Shown here piece by piece: positions 24,164-32,590 of a DNA stretch of 64,000 nt. The stretch covers positions 248,001-312,000 of the forward strand of contig CAWCOY010000003.1 of assembly GCA_963797265.1 (NCBI GenBank). The letters run 5' to 3'. The notes under the pieces are model-generated. The model saw only the letters and a program-made list of their open reading frames with translations, was not told the DNA's origin and searched no databases. The number at the start of each line of letters is the position of its first letter. The first letter of the stretch is position 1. Source of the stretch: DASUPK01 sp963797265 (GTDB lineage: Bacteria > Actinomycetota > Thermoleophilia > Solirubrobacterales > 70-9). The translations under genes were made by a program, and so were the position numbers.

Positions 24164-25255
24164 TCATCTGCCAAGCGCCTCGCGCAGCTCCGCGGCCGCG
24201 CGCTCGGGGGGAAAGACGTTGAGCTCGACGCCCGTCGACATCTCGAACCCCGCGCGGATTCCGATCCGCGGCGCGAGGTCCAGGTGCCAGGTGAAGGTCT
24301 CCGCCCCACGCGGCGCCGTCAGCGTCCAGGCGTTGAACTGTGGAACGGCCTCGAAGCGGGCCTCGAGCGCCCGGAGCGCGGTGCGCAGCATGCCCAGACC
24401 CACCTCGCCGTCCTCCTCGAAGCTGGGCGCGGGCGTGCGGGGGATGATCCGCAGCTCGAACGGGGACCGGGAAGCCCAGGGGCAGATCAGCAGGGCGTCG
24501 TCGTCGATCGCAACCAGTCGCTCCTTGCGCCGGACCTCCTCGGACGCGATCTCGGCGAGCAGATCCCCACCCATGGTGTGCTGGTTGTAGGAGGCGAACC
24601 GCTCCCGTTCTCTCGCCACGGCGGCGGGCACGAAGCCGAGCGCGTAGAGCTGGGCGTGGCTGTGCTCGAGCGAGGCGCCGGCCTCGCGGCCCTCGTTGAC
24701 GATCAGCTGCACGTAGGCCGCCCTCTCTCCGTGGGCCCTGATCCGCTCCCGCCAGCCCGCCACCGCCGCCGCGAGCTCCGCGTCGTCGAGCTGGCCGAGG
24801 GAGGTCCGGTGCTTGGGCGAGTTCACGATCACCTCGTGGAAGCCGGTGGCGACGGAGGCGCGGAAGAGATCCGGCTCGCGGCCCCGCGAGGTGGCGCGCA
24901 GCGGATCGCCGACCGCGGTGAACCCCTCGCCGGCCTCGCTGCCGCCTTCCGGCGCGGTCGCGGCGTCGTCATCCCAGGTCTGTGCCAGGGCCGGATAGAG
25001 GTTGGGGACGGCGCGGACGCGCCAGCCGGGCGTATCGGCGTCGCCGCCGCCCGGCCGGTCCGCCCAGGTCTCCGGGGGGGTGCGGTCCTCTCGTCCTTCG
25101 CAGAACGGGCAGTTCTCGGCGGCCCCGCGGCCCGACTCGTCGGGAACTCCCCCGAAGTCGAAGGGGCGGTCGGCCCGCGCAGGCGAGAGGATCGTCCGCA
25201 GGCCGGTGAGCTGATCGAGGCGGATCTCCGGGGTCGGCTTATCGTCGTCAGCCAT
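24164..25255 (-). CDS. galT: Galactose-1-phosphate uridylyltransferase
   Basis: 363 residues from ATG 25255. GalT moves UMP between UDP-glucose and galactose-1-phosphate in the Leloir pathway. Features: RLDQLTGLRTILSPARADRP, the zinc-binding CPFCEG pair, HEVIVNSPKH and the nucleophilic histidine triad EHSHAQLYALG (H-x-H-x-Q; His-Pro-His in E. coli). The start overlaps the upstream GNAT gene by 8 nt. No galK or galE lies in the window, so it may serve another sugar-1-phosphate. Confidence 0.88.
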   Translation of the reverse strand: MADDDKPTPEIRLDQLTGLRTILSPARADRPFDFGGVPDESGRGAAENCPFCEGREDRTPPETWADRPGGGDADTPGWRVRAVPNLYPALAQTWDDDAATAPEGGSEAGEGFTAVGDPLRATSRGREPDLFRASVATGFHEVIVNSPKHRTSLGQLDDAELAAAVAGWRERIRAHGERAAYVQLIVNEGREAGASLEHSHAQLYALGFVPAAVARERERFASYNQHTMGGDLLAEIASEEVRRKERLVAIDDDALLICPWASRSPFELRIIPRTPAPSFEEDGEVGLGMLRTALRALEARFEAVPQFNAWTLTAPRGAETFTWHLDLAPRIGIRAGFEMSTGVELNVFPPERAAAELREALGR

Positions 25256-25673
25256 CGAGGGCCTTGCGCATCCGGACGTGCTCGATCTCGGCCTCCAGAA
25301 AGGTGTCTCCCTCGGCGACGTAGCCCTTCGCGGCGTAGAAGGATTCCGCCTGCCGCTGGGCGTGCAGGACCATCTCGCCGGCGCCTCGATGATGCGCCTC
25401 GCGCTCGGCACCTGCCAGCAGGCGCGCGCCGACACCGTGGCCGCGCAGCCGCCGGTCCACCGCCATCCGCTCCAGCTTCCACTCGCCGGCTCCGAGGTCT
25501 CGCAGGCGGCAGGTCGCGATCACGCCGGTCTCGTCGAGCCCCACGATCTGGAGTGACCGCTCATCGAGCTGGTCCAGCTCCTCGCCGGGATCGACCCCCT
25601 GCTCATCGACGAAGACCCCCACGCGCAACTCCATCGCTGCGTTGATCTCGTCGGCGTCACGGGCTTCGCGCAC
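25248..25673 (-). CDS. GNAT family N-acetyltransferase
   Basis: 141 residues, from a GTG at 25673. The acetyl-CoA loop is in MAVDRRLRGHGVGARLLAGA (motif A, R-x-x-G-x-G/A) and the end FYAAKGYVAEGDTFLEAEIE resembles ElaA/GNAT proteins. The substrate is unknown. It overlaps galT by 8 nt and follows the slipin gene by 26 nt on the same strand. Confidence 0.85.
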   Translation of the reverse strand: MREARDADEINAAMELRVGVFVDEQGVDPGEELDQLDERSLQIVGLDETGVIATCRLRDLGAGEWKLERMAVDRRLRGHGVGARLLAGAEREAHHRGAGEMVLHAQRQAESFYAAKGYVAEGDTFLEAEIEHVRMRKALDG

Positions 25674-25699
25674 CGTGACGGTGAGGCGGCAGTCGGCGC

Positions 25700-26467
25700 T
25701 CAGGTTTCCGATTTCTTGGTCAGTTGCTGGAAGGCGTCGATGAACTCGATCGGCAGCGGGAAGACGATCGTCGTGTTCTGGTTGACGCCCATCTCGAGCA
25801 GCGTCTGCAGATAGCGGAGCTGGAGCGTCGCCGGGTTCTTGGAGATGATGTCGGCGGCCTGCGCGAGCTTCTCAGCGGCCTGGTACTCACCCTCGGCGTT
25901 GATGATCTTGGCCCGCCGCTCACGCTCGGCCTCGGCCTGGCGCGCCATCGCCCGCTGCATCTGCTCGGGGATCTCGACGTCCTTGATCTCGACGGTGCTG
26001 ACCTTCACCCCCCAGGGCTCGGTCTGCTCGTCGATGATCTTCTGCAGGTCCTCGTTGAGGCGTTCGCGCTCAGCGAGCAGCTGGTCGAGCTCGGCCTTGC
26101 CGAGCACGGATCGCAGGGTGGTCTGGGCGATCTGGGAGGTGGCGAGCAGGAAGTTCTCGACCTCGACGATCGACTTGTTGGGATCGATCACCCGGAAGTA
26201 GGCGACCGCGTTCACCCGGGCCGGCACGTTGTCGCGCGTGATCACCTCCTGGGGCGGGATGTTGAGGGTCACCGTCCGCAGGTCAACCCGCACCATCCGG
26301 TCGATCACCGGGACCAGCAGGATCAAACCCGGCCCCTTCTGGGCGATCAAACGGCCGAGACGGAAGATCACGCCGCGCTCGTACTCCCGCAGGACCCGGA
26401 TCGATGAGCCAAGGAAGATCAGCACGAAGAACGCGATGACAACTAGGACGCCGATCGCTACTGCCAT
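25700..26467 (-). CDS. Slipin (SPFH/stomatin-prohibitin family) membrane protein
   Basis: 255 residues with an N-terminal membrane helix (AIGVLVVIAFFVLIFLGSSI) and an SPFH domain (VLREYERGVIFRLGRLIAQK, GPGLILLVPVIDRMVRVDLR, PPQEVITRDNV), then a coiled coil rich in Ala/Glu/Arg (MQRAMARQAEAERERRAKII). Slipins form detergent-resistant membrane scaffolds. It lies 3 nt after an NfeD gene, the partner with which slipins are usually paired. Confidence 0.93.
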   Translation of the reverse strand: MAVAIGVLVVIAFFVLIFLGSSIRVLREYERGVIFRLGRLIAQKGPGLILLVPVIDRMVRVDLRTVTLNIPPQEVITRDNVPARVNAVAYFRVIDPNKSIVEVENFLLATSQIAQTTLRSVLGKAELDQLLAERERLNEDLQKIIDEQTEPWGVKVSTVEIKDVEIPEQMQRAMARQAEAERERRAKIINAEGEYQAAEKLAQAADIISKNPATLQLRYLQTLLEMGVNQNTTIVFPLPIEFIDAFQQLTKKSET

Positions 26468-26470
26468 GAG

Positions 26471-26938
26471 TCAGGCCCCTTTCTCGACTGTTGCCGGGTC
26501 TTGCTCGGCGACGGGCTCCACCTCGAGCGTCAGGCCATCCACCGCCTTGACACGGACTCTATTGCCTGGACGGATCTCGCCCGCGCCCGTCGTCCGCGCC
26601 CTCCAGAGCGCGCCCTGGATGAAGATCTGACCCTCCGGGTTGAGCGGCTCGCGGACGTCACCGACCGACCCGACCAGCTCCTCCGAGCCGGTGCGCACCG
26701 GCTCGTCGCGATGGGCCGCCAGCGCCTTGCGAGAGGCAAAGACGACGAAGCCGGCCAGGATCACCCCAGCGATGATGATCGCGGCCACCGGCAGGTCGTG
26801 GTCCGCGTCCCGCCAGGCGAAGCCGGCGCCGACCAGCGCCGCGACGCCGAGTAGCCCGAGCACCGTCGTCGGGGCGTGGGCCTCGGCGATGAAGAGGACC
26901 AGCGCCAGGGCGAGCAGTGCGATCGCGAGGCCTTCCAT
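26471..26938 (-). CDS. NfeD family membrane protein
   Basis: 155 residues: two or three hydrophobic helices (LAIALLALALVLFIAEAHAP, TVLGLLGVAALVGAGFAW, AAIIIAGVILAGFVVFAS) and a C-terminal OB-fold (GEIRPGNRVRVKAVDGLTLE). It is the short NfeD form, without the ClpP-like protease domain. The NfeD OB domain is thought to work with its slipin partner, here 3 nt downstream. Confidence 0.92.
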   Translation of the reverse strand: MEGLAIALLALALVLFIAEAHAPTTVLGLLGVAALVGAGFAWRDADHDLPVAAIIIAGVILAGFVVFASRKALAAHRDEPVRTGSEELVGSVGDVREPLNPEGQIFIQGALWRARTTGAGEIRPGNRVRVKAVDGLTLEVEPVAEQDPATVEKGA

Positions 26939-26945
26939 GAGCCCA

Positions 26946-27545
26946 TTATCCGCCTGCGGCGTATTTGTTCACGTCCGCGACCAAGTCAGCCTCGTCCTGG
27001 TAGACGCCCGGGTGCGTGAAGACCTCCTTGCCGGAGCTGTCGTAGAAGGTGGTCGTGGGGAAGGCCTGGGGCGGCCCGCCGAGCTCTTGGGCGATATCCA
27101 GGTCGGGGTCCGTGTAGGAGGGGTAGGGCAGAGGCAGCTCGGAGAGGAAGGTCTCGGCGGAGCCGCTCGAGTCGTTCGAGTTCACCCCCAGGAAAGCGAT
27201 CTCGCCGCCCCGCTTCTCCGCGAGCGACTGGAACCAGGGGAACTCGAAGCGGCAGGGGCCGCACCAGGAGGCCCACTTGTTGACCACCACCGGTGTGCCC
27301 CGCAGCGTCTCGAGGCGCGTGTTGAACGCGTCCTTGCCGCCCTCGAGCAGCTGGCTCGCCTGGGCACGGATCGAGGCCAGCGGCGGCGGGGCTCCTGGAA
27401 TCGCAGCCTTCGCCTGCTCGGCGGTCAGGCGCGAGTCGGGATTGCCGTTGTTCGAGCCGCATCCAGCGGTTGCGAGAACGGCCAATAAGGCCGCCAGGGC
27501 AAGCACCACCCGTGCGTAGAGTCGCGGTAGCGAGTTCGCTTTCAC
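26946..27545 (-). CDS. TlpA-like thioredoxin-fold lipoprotein
   Basis: 199 residues from a GTG at 27545 that starts the signal peptide cleanly; a TTG at 27572 would add nine polar residues. The lipobox is LATAGCGSN. The redox site WASWCGPC follows GTPVVVNKW, and the cis-Pro is in GGPPQAFPTTTFYD. It probably reduces or oxidises disulfides outside the membrane, for example in cytochrome c maturation, whose ccm genes lie 9 kb away. It begins the minus-strand run that includes NfeD and slipin. Confidence 0.88.
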   Translation of the reverse strand: MKANSLPRLYARVVLALAALLAVLATAGCGSNNGNPDSRLTAEQAKAAIPGAPPPLASIRAQASQLLEGGKDAFNTRLETLRGTPVVVNKWASWCGPCRFEFPWFQSLAEKRGGEIAFLGVNSNDSSGSAETFLSELPLPYPSYTDPDLDIAQELGGPPQAFPTTTFYDSSGKEVFTHPGVYQDEADLVADVNKYAAGG

Positions 27546-27722
27546 ACTGAGGGAATACGGGTCATCGATCAAGAGTGCTTTAATTCCTATCGGTCCATCT
27601 AGTTCCTGGACCCAGGGAGAGCCCGGAGCGGAGAGCCGTATCTCGGGTTTCCCCCGTGATCAGGCCAATTGCGCCTCGTCATCTTTGCGATTTGGCGAGG
27701 AGCGGCAGATCAAGAGCCTCAG

Positions 27723-30332
27723 ATGGCTGAAGACACCAAGGCGGCCGCCAAAGCGGCGAAGGCGCCTACGAGCGCCGAGATCGAGCGAGCCCGAGAGTTC
27801 GCCCGCGAGCCGTTCCTGCTCGAGGGTGAGAAGCCCAAGGACCTCGCCGAGGGAACGCCCCGCCGCAGGGCGCTCGATGCGGCGCTCGCTGAGATCGATG
27901 AGGGGCGCGAGGCCCCCTCGATCGAGTGGCGCCGCGACTTCTCCCTCCTGCTCGGCCTGGAGCGCCTGCTCTCCGAGGACGAGCCGCATCTCGCCGACGG
28001 CGCCGAGCTCTCCGCCCATCAGGTCGATGCCCTCTCGGGCACTCTCGCGGCGCTGATCGCCGACGTGCAGGAGCGGATCAACGGCCATTCCTGGCCCGCC
28101 AACGGGAACGGCAGCTCGGCCGCGGCGGCGGCCGTCGAGGACGAGAAGTCCGGCAACGGGACCGCGGCGGACGCCGAGGCGGAGGTCCTCGAGGAGGAGG
28201 ATGAGGAGGCCACCGAGGAAGAGGACGAAGAGGAGGAGCCCGCCGAGGAAGAGGAGGAGGCCACCGAGGCGGAGGAGGCCGAGGACTGGAAGGGCGACGA
28301 GGACGAGGACATCGTCGACGAGGCGCCGGAGGACCCCGGTGCCGACCGGCGCTTCTGGTTCGAGCACGCCACGGGCTCCGGCAAGACCGTCGCCGCTGTC
28401 GGTTTCATCGAGGCCTCCCGAACCGGCGGCACCCTGATCCTCACCCACCGCCGCAATCTGGTCGACCAGTTCATCGGCGAGATCTCCGACCGCGGCTACG
28501 CCGACCGGCTCTCGCCGCCGCTCCTCGATGGCGCCGACCACCCCTACGGCCCGGTCACCGTCGAGACCTACCAGTGGTTCGTCCGCAACGCCGGCCGGAT
28601 CTCCGACGCCTACTCGATCGTGATCTGCGACGAGGCCCACACGGCCCTCGGCGAGAAGACCAGCGCCTGCATCCGGGCCTGGCCCGGCCCAGTCTTCATC
28701 GGCATGACCGCGACCGGTGCGCTGATCGCCCGCCACGTCACCGATCTCTTCCCCACCCAGACCTCCCGCTTCGACCTCGCCCAGGCCGCCCGCCGCGGCG
28801 TGATCGCGCCGCTTCGCTGCGTGCGCATTCCGCCCGGTCCCGGCGTCCGGACGATCGCCAAGGTTCCGCTCCGCAAGGGGGAGGTGGACCAGGACTTCGA
28901 CCAGGAGGAGCTGGCCAAGCTGCTGGACCAGACTCCGTTCAACGTCGCGATCGCGGATCTCTACCGCTCGCGTTTCCGGCGGGTGCCGGGCGTCGTTTAC
29001 ACCGCGGGCGTGAAGCACGCGAACAACGTCGCCAAGGCCTTCCAGGACGCCGGGATCAACGCCCGCGCCGTCTCCGGCGAGACGCCGAAGCGCGAGCTGG
29101 CCGAGATCCTGGCCGGGTTCGAGCGCGGTGAGGTGGACGTGCTCTGCAACGCGATGCTGCTCGCCGAGGGCTGGAACTCCCCCCGCGCGACGATCTGCAT
29201 GCACCTGGCCCCGACCGCCTCGCGGCGCGTCTACCAGCAGCGGGTCGGACGCGTCACCCGGCGGAACCCGGGCAAGGAGGCCGGCCTGGTGATCGACTTC
29301 GTCCACCCGGCCACGACTCACGACGAGACGATCGTCACCCTGCACAGCCTGCTCGACCGAGACGTCTACCGCGGCGGCGCGATCGTGGTCGGTCCGGTCA
29401 GGCGAGGCCGGGGTCGCCGCGTTCGGGTCGAGAAGCGCGTGGTGCCGGTCTCCGACGATTCCAACCGCCGCCTCCGCGTGCTCGAGCGCGAGCTCTGGCG
29501 GATCGCGGTCGAGAACCTGAACCACTCCGAGCAGCACGTCTGGGCGGCGCTCGCCGGGGCCCGCGTCAACCCCTCGGGCTGGCGGCGCGCCAAGGCGATG
29601 CTCCAGCACGACCAGAGCAGGGAGCTGCGACGCCGCTTCCTGCTCACGTGCGTGCAGCGCAACCGCAACCAGCAGCTGCGCATCAAGGCGCTCTCCGAGA
29701 TCGCGACGCTGCGCGACCCGGATGCGCTCGACGACGCGATCGACACCGTCGGGACCTGGTCGCGAGACGACCGCCGCGCCGGGACCAAGGTCCTGCTAGA
29801 GGCGCTCGCCGAGCGGCGGATCGGCCGCCGCGACCAGGCCCAGGCCTGGGTCTGGCGGCTCGCCGACTACACCCGCGATCTGCACGAGGAGTATGCGGTC
29901 CAGCGCTGGCCCGAGACCAAGCGCCTCCTCGGCCTGCTGGTCAACTCCTCCGGCCGCGCCCACGGCCGTAACGCCCGCCGCCTCGTGCACGCGGCGCGCA
30001 ACCAGGACCGTCGCCTCGCGGCTGCCCTGCTTGCCGCCGGGATCGCGCATACGCCCGAGGGCGAGGAGGTGCTGCGCGGAGCGCGGATGCGCGCCGCCCG
30101 TAAGCCCTCCGCCGTGGCACGCGAGCTGCTACGCAACTTCCCCAAGTCGGGTGGCCGCCGCCGGCGCCGCAAGCGCAAGGGCGGCTCCAAGGACGGCGGC
30201 GCGCCGGAGAAGAACGGCGCGGCCGCCAAGGCGAACGGCGAGCAGGCCGAGGAGCTCGAAGCCGCCAGCGAGAACGGCGCAACGCCGGACGCCGACGAGC
30301 TCGAGGCCGCCGAGGCCGCCGACGAGTCCTAG
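27723..30332 (+). CDS. Superfamily 2 DEAH-box helicase with acidic insert
   Basis: 869 residues from ATG 27723. Helicase motifs appear in order: Q-like SAHQVDALSG (~100), Walker A HATGSGKTVAA (~222), Ia ILTHRRNLVDQFIGEI, II CDEAHTA, III GMTATG, IV VVYTAG, V LLAEGWNSPRATI, VI YQQRVGRVTRRNPGKEAGLV. A ~90-residue insert, mostly Glu, Asp and Ala, separates the Q-like motif from Walker A. The C-terminal ~300 residues are Arg-rich helices ending in a Lys/Arg then Ala/Glu tail, suggesting nucleic-acid binding. Substrate and role are unknown. The stop codon lies in a long inverted repeat shared with the next gene. Confidence 0.88.
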   Translation: MAEDTKAAAKAAKAPTSAEIERAREFAREPFLLEGEKPKDLAEGTPRRRALDAALAEIDEGREAPSIEWRRDFSLLLGLERLLSEDEPHLADGAELSAHQVDALSGTLAALIADVQERINGHSWPANGNGSSAAAAAVEDEKSGNGTAADAEAEVLEEEDEEATEEEDEEEEPAEEEEEATEAEEAEDWKGDEDEDIVDEAPEDPGADRRFWFEHATGSGKTVAAVGFIEASRTGGTLILTHRRNLVDQFIGEISDRGYADRLSPPLLDGADHPYGPVTVETYQWFVRNAGRISDAYSIVICDEAHTALGEKTSACIRAWPGPVFIGMTATGALIARHVTDLFPTQTSRFDLAQAARRGVIAPLRCVRIPPGPGVRTIAKVPLRKGEVDQDFDQEELAKLLDQTPFNVAIADLYRSRFRRVPGVVYTAGVKHANNVAKAFQDAGINARAVSGETPKRELAEILAGFERGEVDVLCNAMLLAEGWNSPRATICMHLAPTASRRVYQQRVGRVTRRNPGKEAGLVIDFVHPATTHDETIVTLHSLLDRDVYRGGAIVVGPVRRGRGRRVRVEKRVVPVSDDSNRRLRVLERELWRIAVENLNHSEQHVWAALAGARVNPSGWRRAKAMLQHDQSRELRRRFLLTCVQRNRNQQLRIKALSEIATLRDPDALDDAIDTVGTWSRDDRRAGTKVLLEALAERRIGRRDQAQAWVWRLADYTRDLHEEYAVQRWPETKRLLGLLVNSSGRAHGRNARRLVHAARNQDRRLAAALLAAGIAHTPEGEEVLRGARMRAARKPSAVARELLRNFPKSGGRRRRRKRKGGSKDGGAPEKNGAAAKANGEQAEELEAASENGATPDADELEAAEAADES

Positions 30333-30452
30333 TGGTACCTCTCACAACGCCCGACCGGAAATGACGGCCCCAGATCACCGCCATCCTGCGTCCTTGCCTG
30401 GCGGCGCCTGGGCCTCGTCGTTACCGGTCGATCGTCATGAGAGGCACCACTA
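30330..30452. repeat. 123-bp imperfect palindrome spanning helicase stop and thioesterase start
   Basis: The outer 15 bp TAGTGGTACCTCTCA (30330-30344) pair with TGAGAGGCACCACTA (30438-30452) with one mismatch. Continuing inwards, about 29 of the first 36 positions are complementary, leaving a central region of roughly 30-40 bp. The left arm carries the helicase TAG and the right arm the thioesterase ATG. This could be a MITE-like insertion beginning and ending in TA, or an RNA hairpin that hides the downstream start. Confidence 0.7.
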
Positions 30453-30901
30453 ACCACGTGGCGCGGCAGGGGCCGTTCTGGGACGTGATGGAGGGGCGCG
30501 CGGAGCCGCCGCCCGCCGCGGAGCTGCTGGGCTTCAAGCTGGTCGAGATCGATCCCGACGCGGGGACGATCGAAGTCGCCTTCACCGCCACGGAGCAGTT
30601 CCTCAACCCCGCCGGGACGGTTCAGGGCGGCTTCCTGGCGGCGATGCTGGATGACACGCTCGGTCCGGCGCTGGTCGCGACGCTCGGCGATGGCGAATGG
30701 GCTCCGACCACCGACCTGCACGTCCAGTTCCTACGGCCAGTCGCTCCCGGCGAGCTGCGCGCCCACGGCCGGATAGTGCGGCGCGGGCGGGATGTCGCCT
30801 TCATGGCGGGCGAGCTTCGCGACGGCGAGGGAGAGGTTGTCGCCACCGCCACTGCGACCGCGGCGATCCGCCGCGCCCCCTCGCCGAACGTCCCGGAGTA
30901 G
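30437..30901 (+). CDS. PaaI-type hotdog thioesterase
   Basis: 154 residues. The hotdog helix motif NPAGTVQGGFLAAMLDDTLG matches PaaI/YiiD-type acyl-CoA thioesterases, followed by TTDLHVQFLRPVAPGELRAH and VATATATAAIRR. The likely substrates are aryl- or medium-chain acyl-CoAs. ATG 30437 is inside the right arm of the palindrome; GTG 30458 is an alternative start that lies outside it. Confidence 0.85.
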   Translation: MRGTTNHVARQGPFWDVMEGRAEPPPAAELLGFKLVEIDPDAGTIEVAFTATEQFLNPAGTVQGGFLAAMLDDTLGPALVATLGDGEWAPTTDLHVQFLRPVAPGELRAHGRIVRRGRDVAFMAGELRDGEGEVVATATATAAIRRAPSPNVPE

Positions 30902-30940
30902 CCCCTGGACCCCGGATTGCGGGATGTTCTGCGCCCGTCG

Positions 30941-31693
30941 TCAGTGCTCTAGCGCCAGATGGACCTCGCCGGCGCCGAGCGCGACTCGGTCGCCGTCGGA
31001 CTTCTCGACGACGAGATGACCGCGCTCATCAATCTCCTCGGCGGTCCCTTCGCCGCCCTGCCACGAGATCCGCCGGCCGCAGAGCGCGTCGCGAGCGCGG
31101 AAGGCGGCAAGCACCTCCTCGTCGCTCGCGGCGACCCACCGCCCCAGTGATTCGTTGAGCGCCGCCAGGGCGCGGCGAACGCCAGGCGCGCCGCCGGGGG
31201 GCACGCCAGCCTCGGCCTCGGTCGGGAGCAGCGAGGTGGCCGTCTCGCGCAGCTCGGGTGGGAAGTGAGCCTCCGGGATCGCGACGTTGACGCCCACGCC
31301 GATCACGGCCCAGCCCTCCTCGGGGCGCGCCTCGACCAGGACGCCGGCGACCTTGCGCTGGTCGACCCAGACGTCGTTCGGCCACTTCACCTGGCAGCGC
31401 ACCGGGGCCACCGACTCGGCCGTCTCGCAGACCGCGACCGGAACGGCCAGCGGCAGCAAACCGGCGGCCCCGGCGCTGAACGGACGCAGCAGCGCCGAGT
31501 AGAGCAGGCAGGAGCCGGGTGGCGCGAACCACTCATTCCCGCGCCGGCCCCGGCCGGCGGTCTGCTCTTCAGCGGTGACCACCAGCCCACCGGGCGCGCC
31601 GCCCATCGCGAGCTCCTTGGCGCGTTCGTTGGTGGAGTCGATCCGCCGGAAATGCCGGTGCGGCCCCCCAAACCCTGGGGTCAGGTCTTGCAT
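30941..31693 (-). CDS. birA: Biotin--[acetyl-CoA-carboxylase] ligase
   Basis: 250 residues of the catalytic type only (no N-terminal repressor HTH). Signature regions: FRRIDSTNERAKELA, the biotinyl-AMP loop TAGRGRRGNEWFAPPGSCLL, VKWPNDVWVDQRKVAGVLVE and VIGVGVNVA. ATG 31693 is used, but the first eight residues (MQDLTPGF) are encoded by a dispersed repeat; a TTG at 31714 would add seven more. The native start was probably replaced or extended by the repeat. Confidence 0.93.
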   Translation of the reverse strand: MQDLTPGFGGPHRHFRRIDSTNERAKELAMGGAPGGLVVTAEEQTAGRGRRGNEWFAPPGSCLLYSALLRPFSAGAAGLLPLAVPVAVCETAESVAPVRCQVKWPNDVWVDQRKVAGVLVEARPEEGWAVIGVGVNVAIPEAHFPPELRETATSLLPTEAEAGVPPGGAPGVRRALAALNESLGRWVAASDEEVLAAFRARDALCGRRISWQGGEGTAEEIDERGHLVVEKSDGDRVALGAGEVHLALEH

Positions 31694-31771
31694 TGCAACA
31701 TTGTCGTATCGCAAGATCTGACGCCTATGGGAGCCCTCCAGGGCGCTTGTCGTATTGCAAGACCTGACCCC
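31677..31771. repeat. REP-like repeat cluster, inverted pair with degenerate middle copy
   Basis: GGGGTCAGGTCTTGCA (31677-31692) is the perfect inverse of TGCAAGACCTGACCCC (31756-31771). A degenerate direct copy lies between them near 31701-31725. A further copy is at 34877-34901 inside hemC. The arrangement resembles REP/BIME-type extragenic palindromes that are moved by RAYT transposases, though no transposase is in the window. Confidence 0.75.
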
Positions 31772-32584
31772 CTAGATGGGGCGGAGGGTTACTTCGCCGT
31801 CGGGCGCGAGGTTCAGCAGCCCGGCGGCGCTGCCGCCGCTCACTGCCAGGGCGAGCGCGTCGGAGGAATCCTCGAAGAGGAGAAGATTGCCGGAGCCGAC
31901 ATCGGCGAAGGTGCGGGCCCAGATCGCCTCGAAGCGTCCGTCCGGGGCGCGGATCTCCAGCGCCTCTCCGGGTCGCAGCGGCCCGTCGGCGAGCATGGGG
32001 GCGTCGAGGTCGAGGGTGACGTTGCCGTAACCGTCCACATGGATGGCGTGTGCCACGACCTCGTCCGAGCCGATCCGGGGAGTGGGGAGGTCGAGCGTGA
32101 CCAGCGATGCCGGATCGATCGACTGACCCGCCTCCTCGATGCGCGCGCCCAGCGAGAGGTGCGCGGCCACGGGGGCGAACAGGTCACGGCCGTGGAAGGT
32201 CGCCGACACCGGCTCGAGCCGAAATGGGGAGCGCGAGAGCTCGACAGCCTCGAGCGCCCCGCCGAGCCGGTCGAGCGCGCGCGTGAGCACGCCGTTGTCG
32301 GGTCCCACCAGAAAGCGGTCCTCGGCGGCGGCGACCGCCACCGCCCGCCGTGCCGACCCGACGCCCGGGTCGACCACCGCCAGGTGAACCCCGGGCGGGC
32401 AGGAGGGAAGGGCGTTGGCGAGCACGATCGCTCCCTGGCGGACGTCCTGGCGCACGATCCCGTGGCTCAGGTCGATCAACGGGGCGCCGGGTGCGATCTG
32501 CGCGATCACCGCGCGGCAGACCCCGGCGAACTCGTCCCCGTAGCCGTAGTCGGAGAGGAAGGTGATCGGCCGGGGGGTCGCCAC
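31772..32584 (-). CDS. SAM hydroxide adenosyltransferase (SAM hydrolase, DUF62 family)
   Basis: 270 residues. The family relates to SAM-dependent fluorinase/chlorinase but uses water or hydroxide, cleaving SAM to adenosine and methionine. The conserved start PITFLSDYGYGDEFAGVCR holds the Asp and FHGRDLFAPVAAHLSLG the Arg and His of the Asp-Arg-His triad; VVDPGVGSARRAVAV and GPDNGVL bind SAM. It lies 6 nt after cobA-hemD on the same strand, beside a SAM-consuming methyltransferase. Its physiological role is uncertain. Confidence 0.88.
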   Translation of the reverse strand: MATPRPITFLSDYGYGDEFAGVCRAVIAQIAPGAPLIDLSHGIVRQDVRQGAIVLANALPSCPPGVHLAVVDPGVGSARRAVAVAAAEDRFLVGPDNGVLTRALDRLGGALEAVELSRSPFRLEPVSATFHGRDLFAPVAAHLSLGARIEEAGQSIDPASLVTLDLPTPRIGSDEVVAHAIHVDGYGNVTLDLDAPMLADGPLRPGEALEIRAPDGRFEAIWARTFADVGSGNLLLFEDSSDALALAVSGGSAAGLLNLAPDGEVTLRPI

Positions 32585-32590
32585 GTCGCC

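Noticed and set aside
31701..31725. A separate third repeat family between the inverted REP-like copies.
   Set aside because: It aligns with the right-hand copy at 22 of 25 positions and is better explained as a degenerate member of the same family.
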